Source of the DNA: Iodidimonas nitroreducens
GTDB lineage: Bacteria; Pseudomonadota; Alphaproteobacteria; Sphingomonadales; Rhodothalassiaceae
Reading direction: 5' to 3' (one strand)
Assembly: GCF_008579165.1 (NCBI RefSeq)
Contig: NZ_BKCN01000007.1
DNA: 64,000 nt
In this document: piece by piece, positions 18,904 to 29,999 of the stretch
How the letters are laid out: the number at the start of each line of letters is the position of its first letter
How positions within the stretch are numbered: the first letter of the stretch is position 1
The notes under the pieces: generated by a model
Database searches by the model: none
Told to the model about the DNA's origin: nothing
The model's input: the letters and a program-made list of their open reading frames with translations, nothing else
Translations under genes and position numbers: made by a program

Positions 18904-19281
18904 ATGACACATCAGATAGTGCAAAGCATGGAAGGCTGGAAGCTGGAAGACGGCACACCCGTGACCGCCGATGATCTGGCCCGCGAAATCACCCTTGTGC
19001 CCCGCACGCGCTTTTGGCGGCTGAGCCATATCGCTTTATTGTGGCCCCGGCACAGCGATCCTGATTCGACGGCACAGGCTGGCGGATTTGCCGATGGCTA
19101 TGCGCTGGAGCTGACCCCGGCCCCCGATGGCGTGATCTGGCTTTTACAGCCGGTGAATGGCGATCCCCTTGATCGCCAAACCGGTTTTGCACCCAATGGG
19201 CGGGCCGCCGTGATGGCGGCCTTTGATAAGATGTCACAAGATTATGCGCAAAAACAGGCCCGCGCCCTCATCAGCCCCTGA
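18904..19281 (+). CDS. Hypothetical protein, 125 aa
   Basis: Not recognised. It begins MTHQIVQSMEGWKLEDGTPV, with a second possible start at 18928. It has no signal peptide or membrane helix, and is rich in Pro, Asp and Trp (WRLSHIALLWP, GVIWLLQPVNGDP). Codon use matches the neighbourhood (Asp GAT, His CAT, Tyr TAT), which supports it as a real gene. It is convergent with greA, 18 bp apart. Confidence 0.6.
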   Translation: MTHQIVQSMEGWKLEDGTPVTADDLAREITLVPRTRFWRLSHIALLWPRHSDPDSTAQAGGFADGYALELTPAPDGVIWLLQPVNGDPLDRQTGFAPNGRAAVMAAFDKMSQDYAQKQARALISP

Positions 19282-19299
19282 AGAACTTAGCGGATAGAC

Positions 19300-19773
19300 T
19301 TAGCGATAATCGACCTTTTCGATCTCGAAATATTTCTCGCCCGATGGCGTGGTCACTTCAACCTCATCGCCCACAGAGCGACCGATCAAAGCCCGCCCAA
19401 TCGGCGAGCTATAGGAAATCCGACCCTGTTTCACATCCGCTTCTTCCACCCCCACAATCTGATAAATCGTTGATTTATCATCCTCATCGAGCAAGGTGAT
19501 GGTGGCACCAAACATGACCTTATCGCCCTTCAAGGTCGTGGGATCGATCACTTCAGCGCGGCTGAGCTGATCTTCAAGCTCCATCACCCGGGCTTCGATC
19601 AGGCCCTGTTTTTCCTTGGCGGCATGATATTCGGCATTTTCCGACAGATCACCATGGGCGCGCGCTTCTTCGATCGCACGCACCACAGCGGGCCTATCCA
19701 CCGATTTCAAACGGTGAAGCTCCGTCCTGAGGCTTTCAAAACCAGAAACCAGCATCGGGATTTTTTCGGTCAT
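19300..19773 (-). CDS. greA: Transcription elongation factor GreA
   Basis: 157 residues from ATG 19773 (MTEKIPMLVSGFESLRTEL). The protein enters the secondary channel of RNA polymerase and stimulates cleavage of backtracked RNA. The N-terminal coiled coil carries the acidic tip in HGDLSENAEYHAAKE, and the C-terminal FKBP-like domain ends GEKYFEIEKVDYR. A longer frame upstream exists, but the family length of 157-158 supports this start. It lies downstream of carB on the same strand with a 119 bp gap, as in many alphaproteobacteria. Confidence 0.95.
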   Translation of the reverse strand: MTEKIPMLVSGFESLRTELHRLKSVDRPAVVRAIEEARAHGDLSENAEYHAAKEKQGLIEARVMELEDQLSRAEVIDPTTLKGDKVMFGATITLLDEDDKSTIYQIVGVEEADVKQGRISYSSPIGRALIGRSVGDEVEVTTPSGEKYFEIEKVDYR

Positions 19774-19892
19774 CTCTCGTGCTCTTATTGTTGCAATGAT
19801 GGAAATCAAAAGCCGGGCGCATCAAAAGCAGATCATCCTGCCCTTATGCGACCGGCAAAGCTGTGGGTCTTCGCCTGAAACGATCCTTCAAG

Positions 19893-22800
19893 TCAACCCG
19901 TATTGTCAGAGTATGATTGTAAGGGCGCGACTTCAAGCATTCCTCGCTGGCTGGCATATAAAGCCATCACCGCAGCCCGCGCCCCGGCCAATGTGGTGTA
20001 ATAGGGTGTTCCCATGGTCAGCGCACTGCGCCGGATTTCAAAGCTATCCGACAGGGACTGACTGCCCGATGTGGTGTTGAACATCAAATCGATTTCGCCA
20101 TCCTTTAAAAGATCAACAATATGGGGCCGCCCTTCCGCCACCTTGTTTACCAACCGCACCTTCATGCCATGTTCGGCCAGAAATCCGGCCGTGCCGCGGG
20201 TGGCGATGATCTCGAACCCCAAAGCCACCAGATCGCGCACCACCGGCATGATTGCGGCTTTATCGGAATCGCGCACGGAAACGAAGACCAGCCCGCTTTC
20301 GGGCAGAATAGTGCCCGCGGCGATCTGGCTTTTCAAAAAGGCCCGGGCAAAATCCTTGTCGATTCCCATCACTTCGCCGGTGGAGCGCATTTCCGGGCCC
20401 AAAATCACATCCACACCGGGGAAACGGGCAAAGGGGAAAACCGCTTCCTTCACCGCCACATGGCGGCGGGGAAAGGGGCTGAGATCGAAATCGGCGAGCC
20501 GCGCCCCTGCCATCAGCCGGGCGGCGATCTTGGCAATGGGTACCCCTGTGGCTTGGCCACGAAAGGCACCGTGCGGCTGGCCCGGGGATTCACCTCAATC
20601 AGATAAATCTCCTCGCCCACCACGGCAAATTGCACATTCATCAGCCCACGCACGCCCAATTCCAAGGCCAGCGCTTTTGTCTGGTCTCCGATGGCGGCAA
20701 CAATGGCATCGGAGAGGCTATAGGGGGGCAGGGAACAGGCGCTATCGCCGGAATGAATTCCCGCTTCCTCGATATGTTCCATGATGCCGGCCACATGCAC
20801 ATCTTCCCCATCGCATAAGGCATCCACATCCACCTCGATGGCATCGCGCAAATAGCCATCCACCAGCACCGGGCTATCCCCCGATACCTTCACCGCTTCC
20901 CGGATATAACGTTCGAGCTGGGCATGATCATTGACGATTTCCATCGCCCGCCCGCCCAAAACATAAGAGGGCCGCAATAAAACCGGAAAGCCGATGCGTT
21001 CGGCAATGGTGATCGCTTCGGCAGCGGACCGCGCCATGCCATTGGGCGGCTGTTTCAGGCCCAGCGTTTTCAGCATGGTGGCAAAGCGATCCCGATCTTC
21101 GGCGCGATCAATGGCATCGGTGCTGGTGCCCAGAATGGGGACGCCCGCCTGCTCCAGCCCCTTGGCGAGCTTCAGGGGCGTTTGCCCGCCAAATTGCACC
21201 ACAACCCCGGCCAGCGTGCCCCGGCGCTGTTCGGCGCGGACGATATCAAGCACGGTTTCATGGGTCAGCGGCTCGAAATACAGGCGATCCGATGTATCAT
21301 AATCGGTGGAGACGGTTTCCGGGTTGCAATTCACCATGATGGTTTCATAGCCAGCCTCAGACAAAGAAAAACAGGCATGGCAGCAGCAATAATCGAATTC
21401 GATGCCCTGCCCGATCCGATTGGGCCCACCGCCCAGAATCATCACCTTGCTGCGATCGCTGATTTCGGCCTCGTCTTCGGGGGGCATCATCTTGCCGGTC
21501 AGGGCATTCAGGATACCGGTTTCATAGGTGGAATAAAGATAAGGGGTTTGGGCATCGAATTCCGCCGCACAGCTATCGATGCGCTTATAAACCGGGGTCA
21601 CCCCAAGACGATGGCGCAGGCTGCGCACATCGGCTTCCATCAGGCTGCCCAGATGCGCCAAACGCTCATCGGAAAAGCCGAGCATCTTCAGTTCCAAAAG
21701 GCCCTGGGCATCCTGAGGCAGGCCATGGCGGCGCACATTGTCCTCGGCATCGGTGATGCGCTTGATCTGGCCCAGAACCCAGGGATCATAATGGGTGATG
21801 GCGGCCACATCGGCCACATCCATCCCCAAACGAAAGGCCTGAGCAATCCGCAACAGGCGTTCAGCCACCGGCTGCACCAAAGCCGCCCGAATGGTATCCA
21901 GATCGGGGGCTTCGGGATCATAGCCTTCGATCTCCACATCATCGAGCCCGGTAAGTCCGATTTCCATCGAACGCAGGGCTTTTTGCAGGCTTTCAGGAAA
22001 AGAGCGGCCAATCGCCATCGATTCGCCCACCGATTTCATCGAAGTGGTAAGGGTCTTGTTGGTATGGGGGAATTTTTCAAAGGTAAAGCGCGGGATTTTG
22101 GTCACCACATAATCGATGGTCGGCTCAAAAGATGCCGGGGTCACGCCGGTGATGTCATTATCCAATTCATCAAGGGTATAGCCCACCGCCAGCTTGGCGG
22201 CGATTTTCGCAATGGGAAAGCCGGTGGCTTTGGAGGCGAGCGCCGAAGATCGCGATACCCGTGGATTCATTTCAATGACCACCAGCCGCCCATCTTTGGG
22301 ATTGACCGCAAATTGCACATTCGATCCGCCGGTTTCCACGCCGATTTCGCGCAGCACCGCAATCGATGCATTGCGCATCACCTGATATTCCTTGTCGGTC
22401 AGGGTCAGCGCCGGGGCCACGGTGATCGAATCGCCGGTATGAACCCCCATGGGATCGAGATTTTCAATGGCACAGATGATGATGCAATTATCGGCGCGAT
22501 CCCGCACCACTTCCATCTCATATTCTTTCCAGCCCAGAACCGATTCTTCGACCAGAATTTCCTTCACCGGCGAGGCATCGAGCCCAGATTTCACGATCGC
22601 CTCGAATTCCTGCCTGTTATAGGCAATGCCGCCACCCGTGCCGCCCATGGTGAACGAAGGCCGGATGATCGCTGGCAGGCCGGTTTCAAGCAGGATGTCC
22701 TGCGCTTCGGCCAGGCTGTGGGCCACGGCCGATTTTGGGCTTTCAAGGCCGATTTTATCCATGGCCTGCCGAAACAAAAGGCGATCTTCCGCCTTGTTGA

Positions 22801-23167
22801 TCGCCTCTTCATTGGCGCCGATCATGGTCACGCCATAGCGTTTGAGCACCCCGCTTTTCGACAGCGCCAGCGCCGTATTGAGCGCGGTTTGCCCGCCCAT
22901 TGTGGGCAATAAAGCATCGGGGCGTTCCTTGGCGATGATCTTTTCAACGATTTCAGGCGTGATCGGCTCCACATAGGTGGCATCGGCCAATTCAGGATCG
23001 GTCATGATCGTGGCGGGATTGGAATTCACCAGAATGATGCGATAGCCTTCCGCACGCAAAGCCTTCACCGCCTGCGTGCCGGAATAATCGAATTCACAGG
23101 CCTGCCCGATGATGATCGGCCCGGCCCCTATGATCAGGATCGAGGATATATCAGTGCGCTTGGGCAT
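19893..23167 (-). CDS. carB: Carbamoyl-phosphate synthase large subunit (one frameshift)
   Basis: 1091 residues after restoring one base. It makes carbamoyl phosphate for arginine and pyrimidines from bicarbonate, ATP and ammonia supplied by CarA. Two tandem synthetase halves are visible, beginning SSILIIGAGPIIIGQACEFDYSG and VMILGGGPNRIGQGIEFDYCC, then the C-terminal MGS-type allosteric domain. The frame breaks at 20552: AAGGCCACA instead of AAGCCACA gives FVAKATGVPIAKIAARLMAG. Without it the last 200 residues would be detached. carA lies 29 bp upstream and greA downstream. Confidence 0.95.
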
Positions 23168-23196
23168 TTCTTTTCCTTGAGCGAATAACGCAAAGG

Positions 23197-24375
23197 CTAT
23201 GTTTGGGAGGCCGAGGCGGCCTGATCCACAAACCGACTGAACAGATCGAAATTATCCTGCGGCCCGGGCGAAGCTTCGGGATGCTGCTGCACCGAAAAGA
23301 TGCGGCCATCCTTGGCTTTCAGGGCGCAGATCGTACCATCGAACAGGGAAAGCTGGGTGATCGCCACACCCTGTTCGGCCAGATTGTCTTTGGCCACCGC
23401 AAAGCCGTGGTTCATCGCGGTGATCGAAACCCGCCCGCTTTCAATATCCTTCACCGGATGATTCGCTCCGCGATGCCCCTGCTGCATCTTCACCGTGCGT
23501 CCACCCAGCGCCAATCCCAATATCTGATGGCCAAGGCAGATGCCAAAAACCGGCAGGCCGGATGCGATCAGATCCTTGATCATCGGCAGGGCATAGCCCG
23601 CCGTTGCCGCCGGGTCTCCCGGTCCATTCGATAAAAATACCGCATCGGGCGCCAGCGCCATGATCTCGGTGAATGAGGTCTCGGCAGGCACCACCGTCAC
23701 CCGCGCCCCTGCCGAGGCCAGATTGCGCAGAATATTGCGCTTGATCCCGAAATCCACCGCCACGATATGGGCCCGCGCCTGATCAAGCCGGCCATAGCCG
23801 CCTTCGCGTTGCCACAGGGTTTCCTGCCAGGGATAAGGGGTGGATGTGCTGACATCCCGCGCCAGTTCCATCCCATGCAAACCGGGCCATGTCCGGGCCT
23901 TTTCCACAAGCGCCGGCAGATCAAACTGGCCTGCCCGATCATGGGCGATCACCCCATTGGGGGCCCCATGGGCGCGGATATGACGGGTCAGCCGCCTTGT
24001 ATCCACACCGCTAATGCCGATCAGGCCCTGATCTTTGGCCCAATCTTCAAGGCTGTGTTCGGATCGCCAGTTCGATGGCGCGGGCACGGGCTCGCGCACC
24101 ACGAAACCACGGGCGGCGGGTGTGGCGCTTTCCATATCTTCGCGATTGGTGCCCACATTGCCGATATGGGGAAAGGTAAAGGTGATGATCTGCCCGGCAT
24201 AAGATGGATCGGTGAGAATTTCCTGATAGCCTGTCATCGCCGTATTGAAGCAGATTTCCCCAACCGCCTCGCCGGTGGCCCCTATGCCTTCGCCATGATA
24301 AACACTGCCATCCGCTAAAACCAGAACGGCTGTTTTTAGCCGGTTGGAGAGGTCTTCCGTCGGGAGATCATCCAT
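23197..24375 (-). CDS. carA: Carbamoyl-phosphate synthase small subunit
   Basis: 392 residues. The C-terminal class I glutamine amidotransferase domain hydrolyses glutamine and channels ammonia to CarB. The nucleophile Cys is in GICLGHQILGLALGG and the catalytic His is in VQQHPEASPGPQD. The N-terminal CPSase domain shows GEICFNTAMTGYQEILTDPSY. The start MDDLPTEDLSN at 24375 follows a GGAAG site. Two direct repeats lie 23-58 bp upstream and could be its operator. Confidence 0.96.
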   Translation of the reverse strand: MDDLPTEDLSNRLKTAVLVLADGSVYHGEGIGATGEAVGEICFNTAMTGYQEILTDPSYAGQIITFTFPHIGNVGTNREDMESATPAARGFVVREPVPAPSNWRSEHSLEDWAKDQGLIGISGVDTRRLTRHIRAHGAPNGVIAHDRAGQFDLPALVEKARTWPGLHGMELARDVSTSTPYPWQETLWQREGGYGRLDQARAHIVAVDFGIKRNILRNLASAGARVTVVPAETSFTEIMALAPDAVFLSNGPGDPAATAGYALPMIKDLIASGLPVFGICLGHQILGLALGGRTVKMQQGHRGANHPVKDIESGRVSITAMNHGFAVAKDNLAEQGVAITQLSLFDGTICALKAKDGRIFSVQQHPEASPGPQDNFDLFSRFVDQAASASQT

Positions 24376-24397
24376 ATCAGAACTTCCGGTCTTTGGG

Positions 24398-24433
24398 TTT
24401 GGTACCGCTCTGGGGGATTTGGTACCGCACTGG
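24398..24433. promoter_or_regulatory. Pair of 16-bp direct repeats upstream of carA
   Basis: TTTGGTACCGCTCTGG (24398-24413) and TTTGGTACCGCACTGG (24418-24433) are 20 bp centre to centre, about two helix turns. They lie between the divergent carA and yqeY-like genes, close to the carA start. The 280 bp gap holds no gene. They could be operator half-sites or another chance duplication. Confidence 0.55.
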
Positions 24434-24655
24434 AATGTTGCAGCCTCGGGCAGATAGGTTTAGGGAGTCCCATCCTGATGGCGCGAGAAGGAGGGGTTAA
24501 ACCGCCGCGGACATTAGTGAATGCGACGGCCAAGGTCAAGACGGCGTGGGCCCCCTCAAAGATCCACCCCCATAACCACCAAAGCGCCTGACCAGAACCA
24601 GAGACCAACTGGACGATAAGCGCCAAAAAAGACCAACAGGGACAGGAATAAAGCC

Positions 24656-25114
24656 ATGACTTTACGTGAAAAATTGAATGCCGCCGTGAAGGATGCCATG
24701 CGCGCCAAAGAGCAGCGCAAGCTTTCCACCCTGCGGCTGATTCTGGCCGCCGTGAAGGATCGGGATATCGTGCGCCGCACGGAATCGGATGAGCGCGATG
24801 ATGATCTGATCATCAGCGAAATCATGGCCCGCATGATCAAACAACGGCATGACAGCATCAAAGCCTATGAAGAAGGCGGTCGCCTTGAACTGGCGGAAAA
24901 GGAACGCGAGGAAATCGACATCATCTCGGCCTTTCTCCCCCGCCAATTAGGGGACGAGGAAATCGAGACCGCCTGCCAAGCGGTGGTCGATGAGCTGGAG
25001 GCCACAGCCCTCAAGGATATCGGCCGCTGTATGGCCGTGCTGAAAGAACGCCATGTCGGGCAAATGGATTTCGCCAAAGCCAGCCAGAAGGTAAAAGCGA
25101 TCCTGTCGACCTGA
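24656..25114 (+). CDS. GatB/YqeY domain protein
   Basis: 152 residues. The sequence is a full-length YqeY-type protein, related to the tail domain of the GatB amidotransferase subunit: MTLREKLNAAVKDAMRAKEQ, STLRLILAAVKDRDI, IISAFLPRQLGDEEI and MAVLKERHVGQMDFAKASQ. The tail domain probably contacts tRNA, but the free-standing protein has no settled role. Placement just before dnaG-rpoD is common in alphaproteobacteria and suggests co-transcription. Confidence 0.92.
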   Translation: MTLREKLNAAVKDAMRAKEQRKLSTLRLILAAVKDRDIVRRTESDERDDDLIISEIMARMIKQRHDSIKAYEEGGRLELAEKEREEIDIISAFLPRQLGDEEIETACQAVVDELEATALKDIGRCMAVLKERHVGQMDFAKASQKVKAILST

Positions 25115-25217
25115 AGAACGGGCGTGATGATCTTGTCTCCCCGATGCCGGGTCGCTTAGTCTTTGGCCTCGGCTTTGGGCCTGTTTTGGCTCCCCATCGC
25201 GATGGATGAACTCAAAG

Positions 25218-27152
25218 ATGCGTTTTCCACCCCGTTTCATGGATGAATTGCGCGATCGGGTGCCCCTTGGCGATCTGGTCAATCGCAAGGTCAAGCTCAA
25301 CCGGGCGGGGCGCGATCTGAAGGGCCTGTGCCCTTTTCATAGCGAGAAAACGCCGTCTTTTCATGTGGTGGAAGACAAGAATTTCTATCATTGCTTTGGC
25401 TGTGGGGCCCATGGCGATGCCATAAGCTGGCTGATGGAAAGCGAAGGGCTGAGCTTTCCCGAAGCGGTGGAGCAACTGGCACAGATTGCGGGCATGGCCC
25501 TGCCCAAGCCCGATCCCCAAGCCCGCCAGAAGGCAGAAAAATCGGCCAGCCTTTTTGAAGTTTTAGAGGCGGCGACCCATTGGTTTCAGCAGGAATTGGG
25601 CGGCGCATCGGGGCGGGCGGCCCGGCGCTATCTGCTGGATCGCGGCCTTGATACCGAAATCATGCGCCGCTTTCGGCTGGGCTTTGCCCCCGATTCCTAT
25701 GAAGCCCTGAAAGATGCCCTGGTGGCACAGGGGCTGCACGTGCCCCAGCTTATCGACGCGGGCCTTTTGAAACCATCGGAGAAGGGCGGCGCGCCCTATT
25801 CATGGTTCAGAAACCGGATCATCTTTCCCATCAGCGATCGTCAGGGCCGGGTGATCGCCTTTGGCGGGCGATCGATGGAACCTGATAATCCGGCCAAATA
25901 TCTCAATAGCCCTGAAACCGAGCTGTTTCACAAGGGCCACAGCCTTTATAATCTAGCCAATGCCCGCAAACCCGCGCATCAGGCGGGCAGCGTAGTGGCG
26001 GTGGAAGGCTATATGGATGTGATCGCACTGGCGCAGGCGGGGATCGATCATGCCGTCGCCCCTTTGGGCACCGCCCTCACCCCTGAGCAGATCGCCCTTT
26101 TGTGGACGATGAGCGCCGAACCGATCCTGTGCTTTGATGGCGATCAGGCTGGCCAGCGGGCCGCCCTGCGTGCCGCCGAACGCTGCCTGCCCCTGCTCAA
26201 ACCGGGGAAATCCCTGCGCTTTGCGATCCTGCCCGAAGGGCTTGATCCCGATGATCTGCTGCGCCGGGATGGCCCCAAGGCCCTTCAGGCCGTTCTGGAT
26301 GCCGCCGAACCCTTGTCCGAACTGCTCTGGCGCAGCCTGATCACCGGTAAGGATATTGGGACGCCCGAACGCCGCGCCGGTTTGGAGCAAACGGTCTTCA
26401 ACATGCTTACAAATATTACGGATGAGAAAATCCGAGGCTTTTATATCCGCGATTTTCGGGATCGTTTCTATCGCCTTGGCCGCCCCGCTGCATCGGGCCG
26501 GGCAGCGGGCCGGGCCGCGGGCAAGGGCAGTTTCCAAAACCGTTTTCAAAGTGGGTCTTTGGCCAGATCATTGGGCAGTTCTGTGAGCCGTTTTCACCAT
26601 CCGGGCATGGCCCCCGGCCCCGCATCGCCGCAGTTGAAAGCGAGTCGTCTGGGTCGCAATACCCCCGGGCCGGACCGCATTCTTTTTGAACAATTGCTCT
26701 GTCTTTATGCCATTAACCATCCATTGCTGGCGGAAAGCCATGCCGAGGCTTTGGCCCTGGTCGATTTCACCGACAGCGCGCTTGACAAATTGCGTCAGGA
26801 AATCCTAGTCACCCTCAGTTCAGGGAAAGGTCTTGATCAAGGCGCACTGAAGGACCATTTGGCAAAGAACGGTTTCAAGGGGATTGTTGCGCAGCTTATG
26901 AGTTCGCCACTGCTGAGACCGGCATGGTCGGCCTGGCCCGAAGCCACCGCACAGGAAGCCGCCATTGGCTGGCATCATGTGATGGCGCGTTTGCGGCGGC
27001 TGGCTTTGAGCGATGAGATTGCTGCCGCAGAAGCAGCCTATAGGGATCATGGAAGCGATGAAACGCTGCGACAGCTTGTTCATTTGAAGCAGGAATATGA
27101 CCTGACCGAAGGCACCGAGGCCGAATTGGAAGGCTATGTCTTTCGGCAATGA
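25218..27152 (+). CDS. dnaG: DNA primase DnaG
   Basis: 644 residues from ATG 25218 (MRFPPRFMDELRDRV), the start conserved in alphaproteobacteria; an ATG four codons upstream is also in frame. It makes RNA primers at the replication fork. The CHC2 zinc finger is visible (CPFHSEKTPSFHV ... FHCFGCG-like YHCFGCGAHGD). The catalytic TOPRIM core has VVAVEGYMDVIALAQAG and LCFDGDQAGQRAA. A basic Gly/Arg/Ala-rich linker near 26490-26530 precedes the C-terminal DnaB-binding domain. It is followed by rpoD after 93 bp. Confidence 0.96.
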   Translation: MRFPPRFMDELRDRVPLGDLVNRKVKLNRAGRDLKGLCPFHSEKTPSFHVVEDKNFYHCFGCGAHGDAISWLMESEGLSFPEAVEQLAQIAGMALPKPDPQARQKAEKSASLFEVLEAATHWFQQELGGASGRAARRYLLDRGLDTEIMRRFRLGFAPDSYEALKDALVAQGLHVPQLIDAGLLKPSEKGGAPYSWFRNRIIFPISDRQGRVIAFGGRSMEPDNPAKYLNSPETELFHKGHSLYNLANARKPAHQAGSVVAVEGYMDVIALAQAGIDHAVAPLGTALTPEQIALLWTMSAEPILCFDGDQAGQRAALRAAERCLPLLKPGKSLRFAILPEGLDPDDLLRRDGPKALQAVLDAAEPLSELLWRSLITGKDIGTPERRAGLEQTVFNMLTNITDEKIRGFYIRDFRDRFYRLGRPAASGRAAGRAAGKGSFQNRFQSGSLARSLGSSVSRFHHPGMAPGPASPQLKASRLGRNTPGPDRILFEQLLCLYAINHPLLAESHAEALALVDFTDSALDKLRQEILVTLSSGKGLDQGALKDHLAKNGFKGIVAQLMSSPLLRPAWSAWPEATAQEAAIGWHHVMARLRRLALSDEIAAAEAAYRDHGSDETLRQLVHLKQEYDLTEGTEAELEGYVFRQ

Positions 27153-27245
27153 TGTGGCAAATGAGGGGGTGGGACTCATGGCGCATCGAGGATGAAAGAT
27201 GGACGTGACGACTTTTGACGTTTTTGAAAACAAGAGACACAAATA

Positions 27246-29377
27246 ATGGCATCCAGCCCCGACGCACATGACGCCATCGACGCCCGCGAAGACGGTGATA
27301 GCCCGATCCTTGATATGAGCGAGGCCTCTGTCAAAAAGATGATCAGCCGTGCCCGCGAGCGCGGCTATATCTCTTATGACGAGATCAATAAAGCCCTGCC
27401 CAGCGATGAGATTTCATCTGAAAAGATCGAAGACATCATGAGCCTTCTTTCTGAGATGGGGATCAATGTGATCGAGGGCGACGAGCCCGAAGAAGACGGC
27501 GACAGCGATCAGGAACCCATCCTCACCACCAAAAAGAAAACCCCCGACAGCCGTGCCCCCGCTGCCGAGGACGATGACGACGAAGACGATGATGACGGCG
27601 ATGAGGAAGAAGCTTCAAGGTTTCGACAGTGAAATCCGAAAGCGATCGCACAGATGATCCCGTGCGCATGTATCTGCGCGAAATGGGATCGGTGGAATTG
27701 CTGTCGCGCGAAGGCGAAATTGCCATCGCCAAGCGGATCGAAGCCGGCCGCGAAACGATGATCCAGGGCCTGTGCGAAAGTCCCCTCACCTTTCAGGCTT
27801 TGGTGTCCTGGTCGCAGGCCTTGAATGAAGGCCGGATGCTTTTGCGCGATATCATCGATCTTGATGCAACCATGGGCGGTGGCCCGGAAGCCGCGGTGGC
27901 AGCCGCCAGCGCGAGCAATGACCCGCAAAGCGCCGATAGCGATGCTTTAAGCGACCCGACAACCGAGCCAAAGGCCGCTGATGATGAGGGGGCGAGCGCC
28001 GCCACGGCCAAAAATGCACCCGCATCGGCTGACGACGAGGGCGGCCCTGAGGACGAGCAGCCCGCAGCCCGCATCGGCGATACCGATGATGATGATGATG
28101 ACGACGAATCGAATATGTCGCTGGCTGCCATGGAAGAGCATTTAAAGCCGGAAACCCTCGATAAATTCGAGGCCATCACCACCACTTATAAAAAGCTTTA
28201 TCGCCTGCAGGATGCCCGGCTTGAAGCCGCCGCCGCAGGCGAGGAACTGACCACCGCCAGTGAACGCAAATATACCAAATTGCACGCCGAACTGGTGGCG
28301 CTGCTGCGATCCGTGCGGTTCAATAATCTGCGCATCGAAGAATTGGTGGATCAGTTATATTCCTTGAACAAGCGGCTTTTGGCTTTGGGGGGCCGGGTTT
28401 TGCGCATGGCGGAAACCTATAAAATCCCGCGTTCCGATTTTCTCAATGAATATATGGGCCAGGAACTCGAAGAAAACTGGCTCGACCGGGTCTCCACCAA
28501 AGACAAGAAATGGGCCAAATTCGCCGCTGCCGAAGCCACGGCCGTTGCCAATATCCGCGATCAGGTGGCGGAAATTTCCAATGAAACCGGTTTGCAGGTT
28601 GCGGAATTCCGACGCATCGTGCACACCGTGCAAAAAGGCGAAAAAGAAGCCCGGATCGCCAAAAAGGAAATGGTTGAAGCCAATCTGCGGCTGGTCATCT
28701 CTATCGCCAAGAAATACACCAATCGCGGCCTGCAATTCCTCGATCTCATTCAGGAAGGCAATATCGGGCTGATGAAGGCGGTGGATAAATTTGAATATCG
28801 CCGGGGCTATAAATTTTCGACCTATGCCACATGGTGGATCCGGCAGGCGATCACCCGCTCCATTGCCGATCAGGCGCGCACCATCCGCATTCCCGTGCAT
28901 ATGATTGAAACCATCAATAAGCTGGTCCGCACGGGCCGCCAGATGCTTCATGAAATCGGCCGGGAAGCCACCCCCGAAGAACTGGCCGAACGCCTGTCGA
29001 TGCCGCTGGATAAGGTCCGCAAGGTGATGAAAATCGCCAAGGAACCGATTAGCCTTGAAACCCCCATCGGCGATGAAGAAGATAGCCATCTGGGCGATTT
29101 CATCGAAGACAAAAACGCCATTCTGCCCGTGGATGCGGCGATCCAATCGAACTTACGCGAAACCACGACCCGGGTGCTGGCCTCCCTCACCCCACGTGAA
29201 GAGCGGGTTTTGCGGATGCGCTTTGGGATCGGCATGAACACCGATCACACTCTGGAAGAAGTGGGCCAGCAATTTTCGGTGACCCGCGAACGCATCCGCC
29301 AGATCGAAGCCAAGGCCCTGCGCAAGCTGAAACATCCCAGCCGATCCAGAAAGCTCAGAAGCTTCCTTGATACCTGA
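27246..29377 (+). CDS. rpoD: RNA polymerase primary sigma factor RpoD (one frameshift)
   Basis: 710 residues when one base is restored. Region 1.1 is at residues 20-95, and 1.2 begins DDPVRMYLREMGSVELLSREG. An acidic non-conserved insert follows, with a run of Asp near 28080-28110. Region 2 carries the -10 recognition helix (YKFSTYATWWIRQAITRSIA), and region 4 carries the -35 helix (HTLEEVGQQFSVTRERIRQIE). The frame breaks at 27617-27618: TCAAAGG instead of TCAAGG gives EASKVSTVKSESDRTDDP. As the main vegetative sigma factor it cannot be truly broken. A separate 128-residue protein plus internal start is therefore an unlikely reading. Confidence 0.95.
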
Positions 29378-29385
29378 TCCGCTGC

Positions 29386-29889
29386 TCAATCCTGCGGCTG
29401 TTCGGCTTTTTCATAAGCTTGAAACAGGCCAAGGCCGCAGGTCGTGCCCGCAACCGGGCTGTGATTGATCACCGTGATCAGATCGGTATTGCAAAGCCGC
29501 CCGGTGCTGGTGGAATAGGAAAAGCTTTCATAAAAACCCAATTGCGAGCAGCGATGGGGGAGCGTGCTGAGATAGCCGCCCCCACCCAGCATTTCAAAAA
29601 AAATCTCACGATCCGACAAAACATGGCTTTGCCTGATCTGGCTGAGCCGGATGCAATTCTCGCTCTCACCGCTCGAGGCATAGCCTTTCATTACCGCATA
29701 GCGATCCTGCGGGGGCTGTTCGCTTCCATTCTTGTCACTTTGTTCTCCGGCAGCGCTTGCCGGTTCTTTCGCCGTCTCTTGCGCCCAGCCATGAGCGCCT
29801 GAAACCAAAAGACCGAAGGACAAAGCCGCGCCATAAAAAACAGCGCGACCCATTAGGCGCCCGGATAGGCCACATTGCCTGATCATCAT
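29386..29889 (-). CDS. Secreted DUF6491-like protein
   Basis: 167 residues with a signal peptide (GRAVFYGAALSFGLLVSGAHGWA) and a Ser/Glu/Gln-rich linker. The mature part has a conserved-looking pattern with cysteines: ENCIRLSQIRQSHVLSDREI, LPHRCSQLGFYESFSYS, GRLCNTDLITVI and GTTCGLGLF. This spacing resembles the DUF6491 family, whose function is unknown. Four cysteines suggest disulfides in the periplasm. It is convergent with rpoD, only 8 bp away. Confidence 0.65.
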   Translation of the reverse strand: MMIRQCGLSGRLMGRAVFYGAALSFGLLVSGAHGWAQETAKEPASAAGEQSDKNGSEQPPQDRYAVMKGYASSGESENCIRLSQIRQSHVLSDREIFFEMLGGGGYLSTLPHRCSQLGFYESFSYSTSTGRLCNTDLITVINHSPVAGTTCGLGLFQAYEKAEQPQD

Positions 29890-29999
29890 AGCTCTCCCTG
29901 TTCGCCGTCACATCATAAAGCTATGATGCGTTGGCTTTGAAACAAGAGTTTGGCGGGTTCGATCACCTTATCGAGAAACGGCGGCAGCCTGCGGCCCGC

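Noticed and set aside
21182..22912. A 576-codon open frame antisense to carB
   Set aside because: It is a shadow of carB: composition is His/Gly/Ile/Gln-rich with no family motif, and strong codon bias in carB keeps the opposite frame free of stops.
27246..27632. An independent acidic 128-residue gene before rpoD
   Set aside because: It is region 1.1 of the sigma factor; adding one A at 27617-27618 fuses the two parts.
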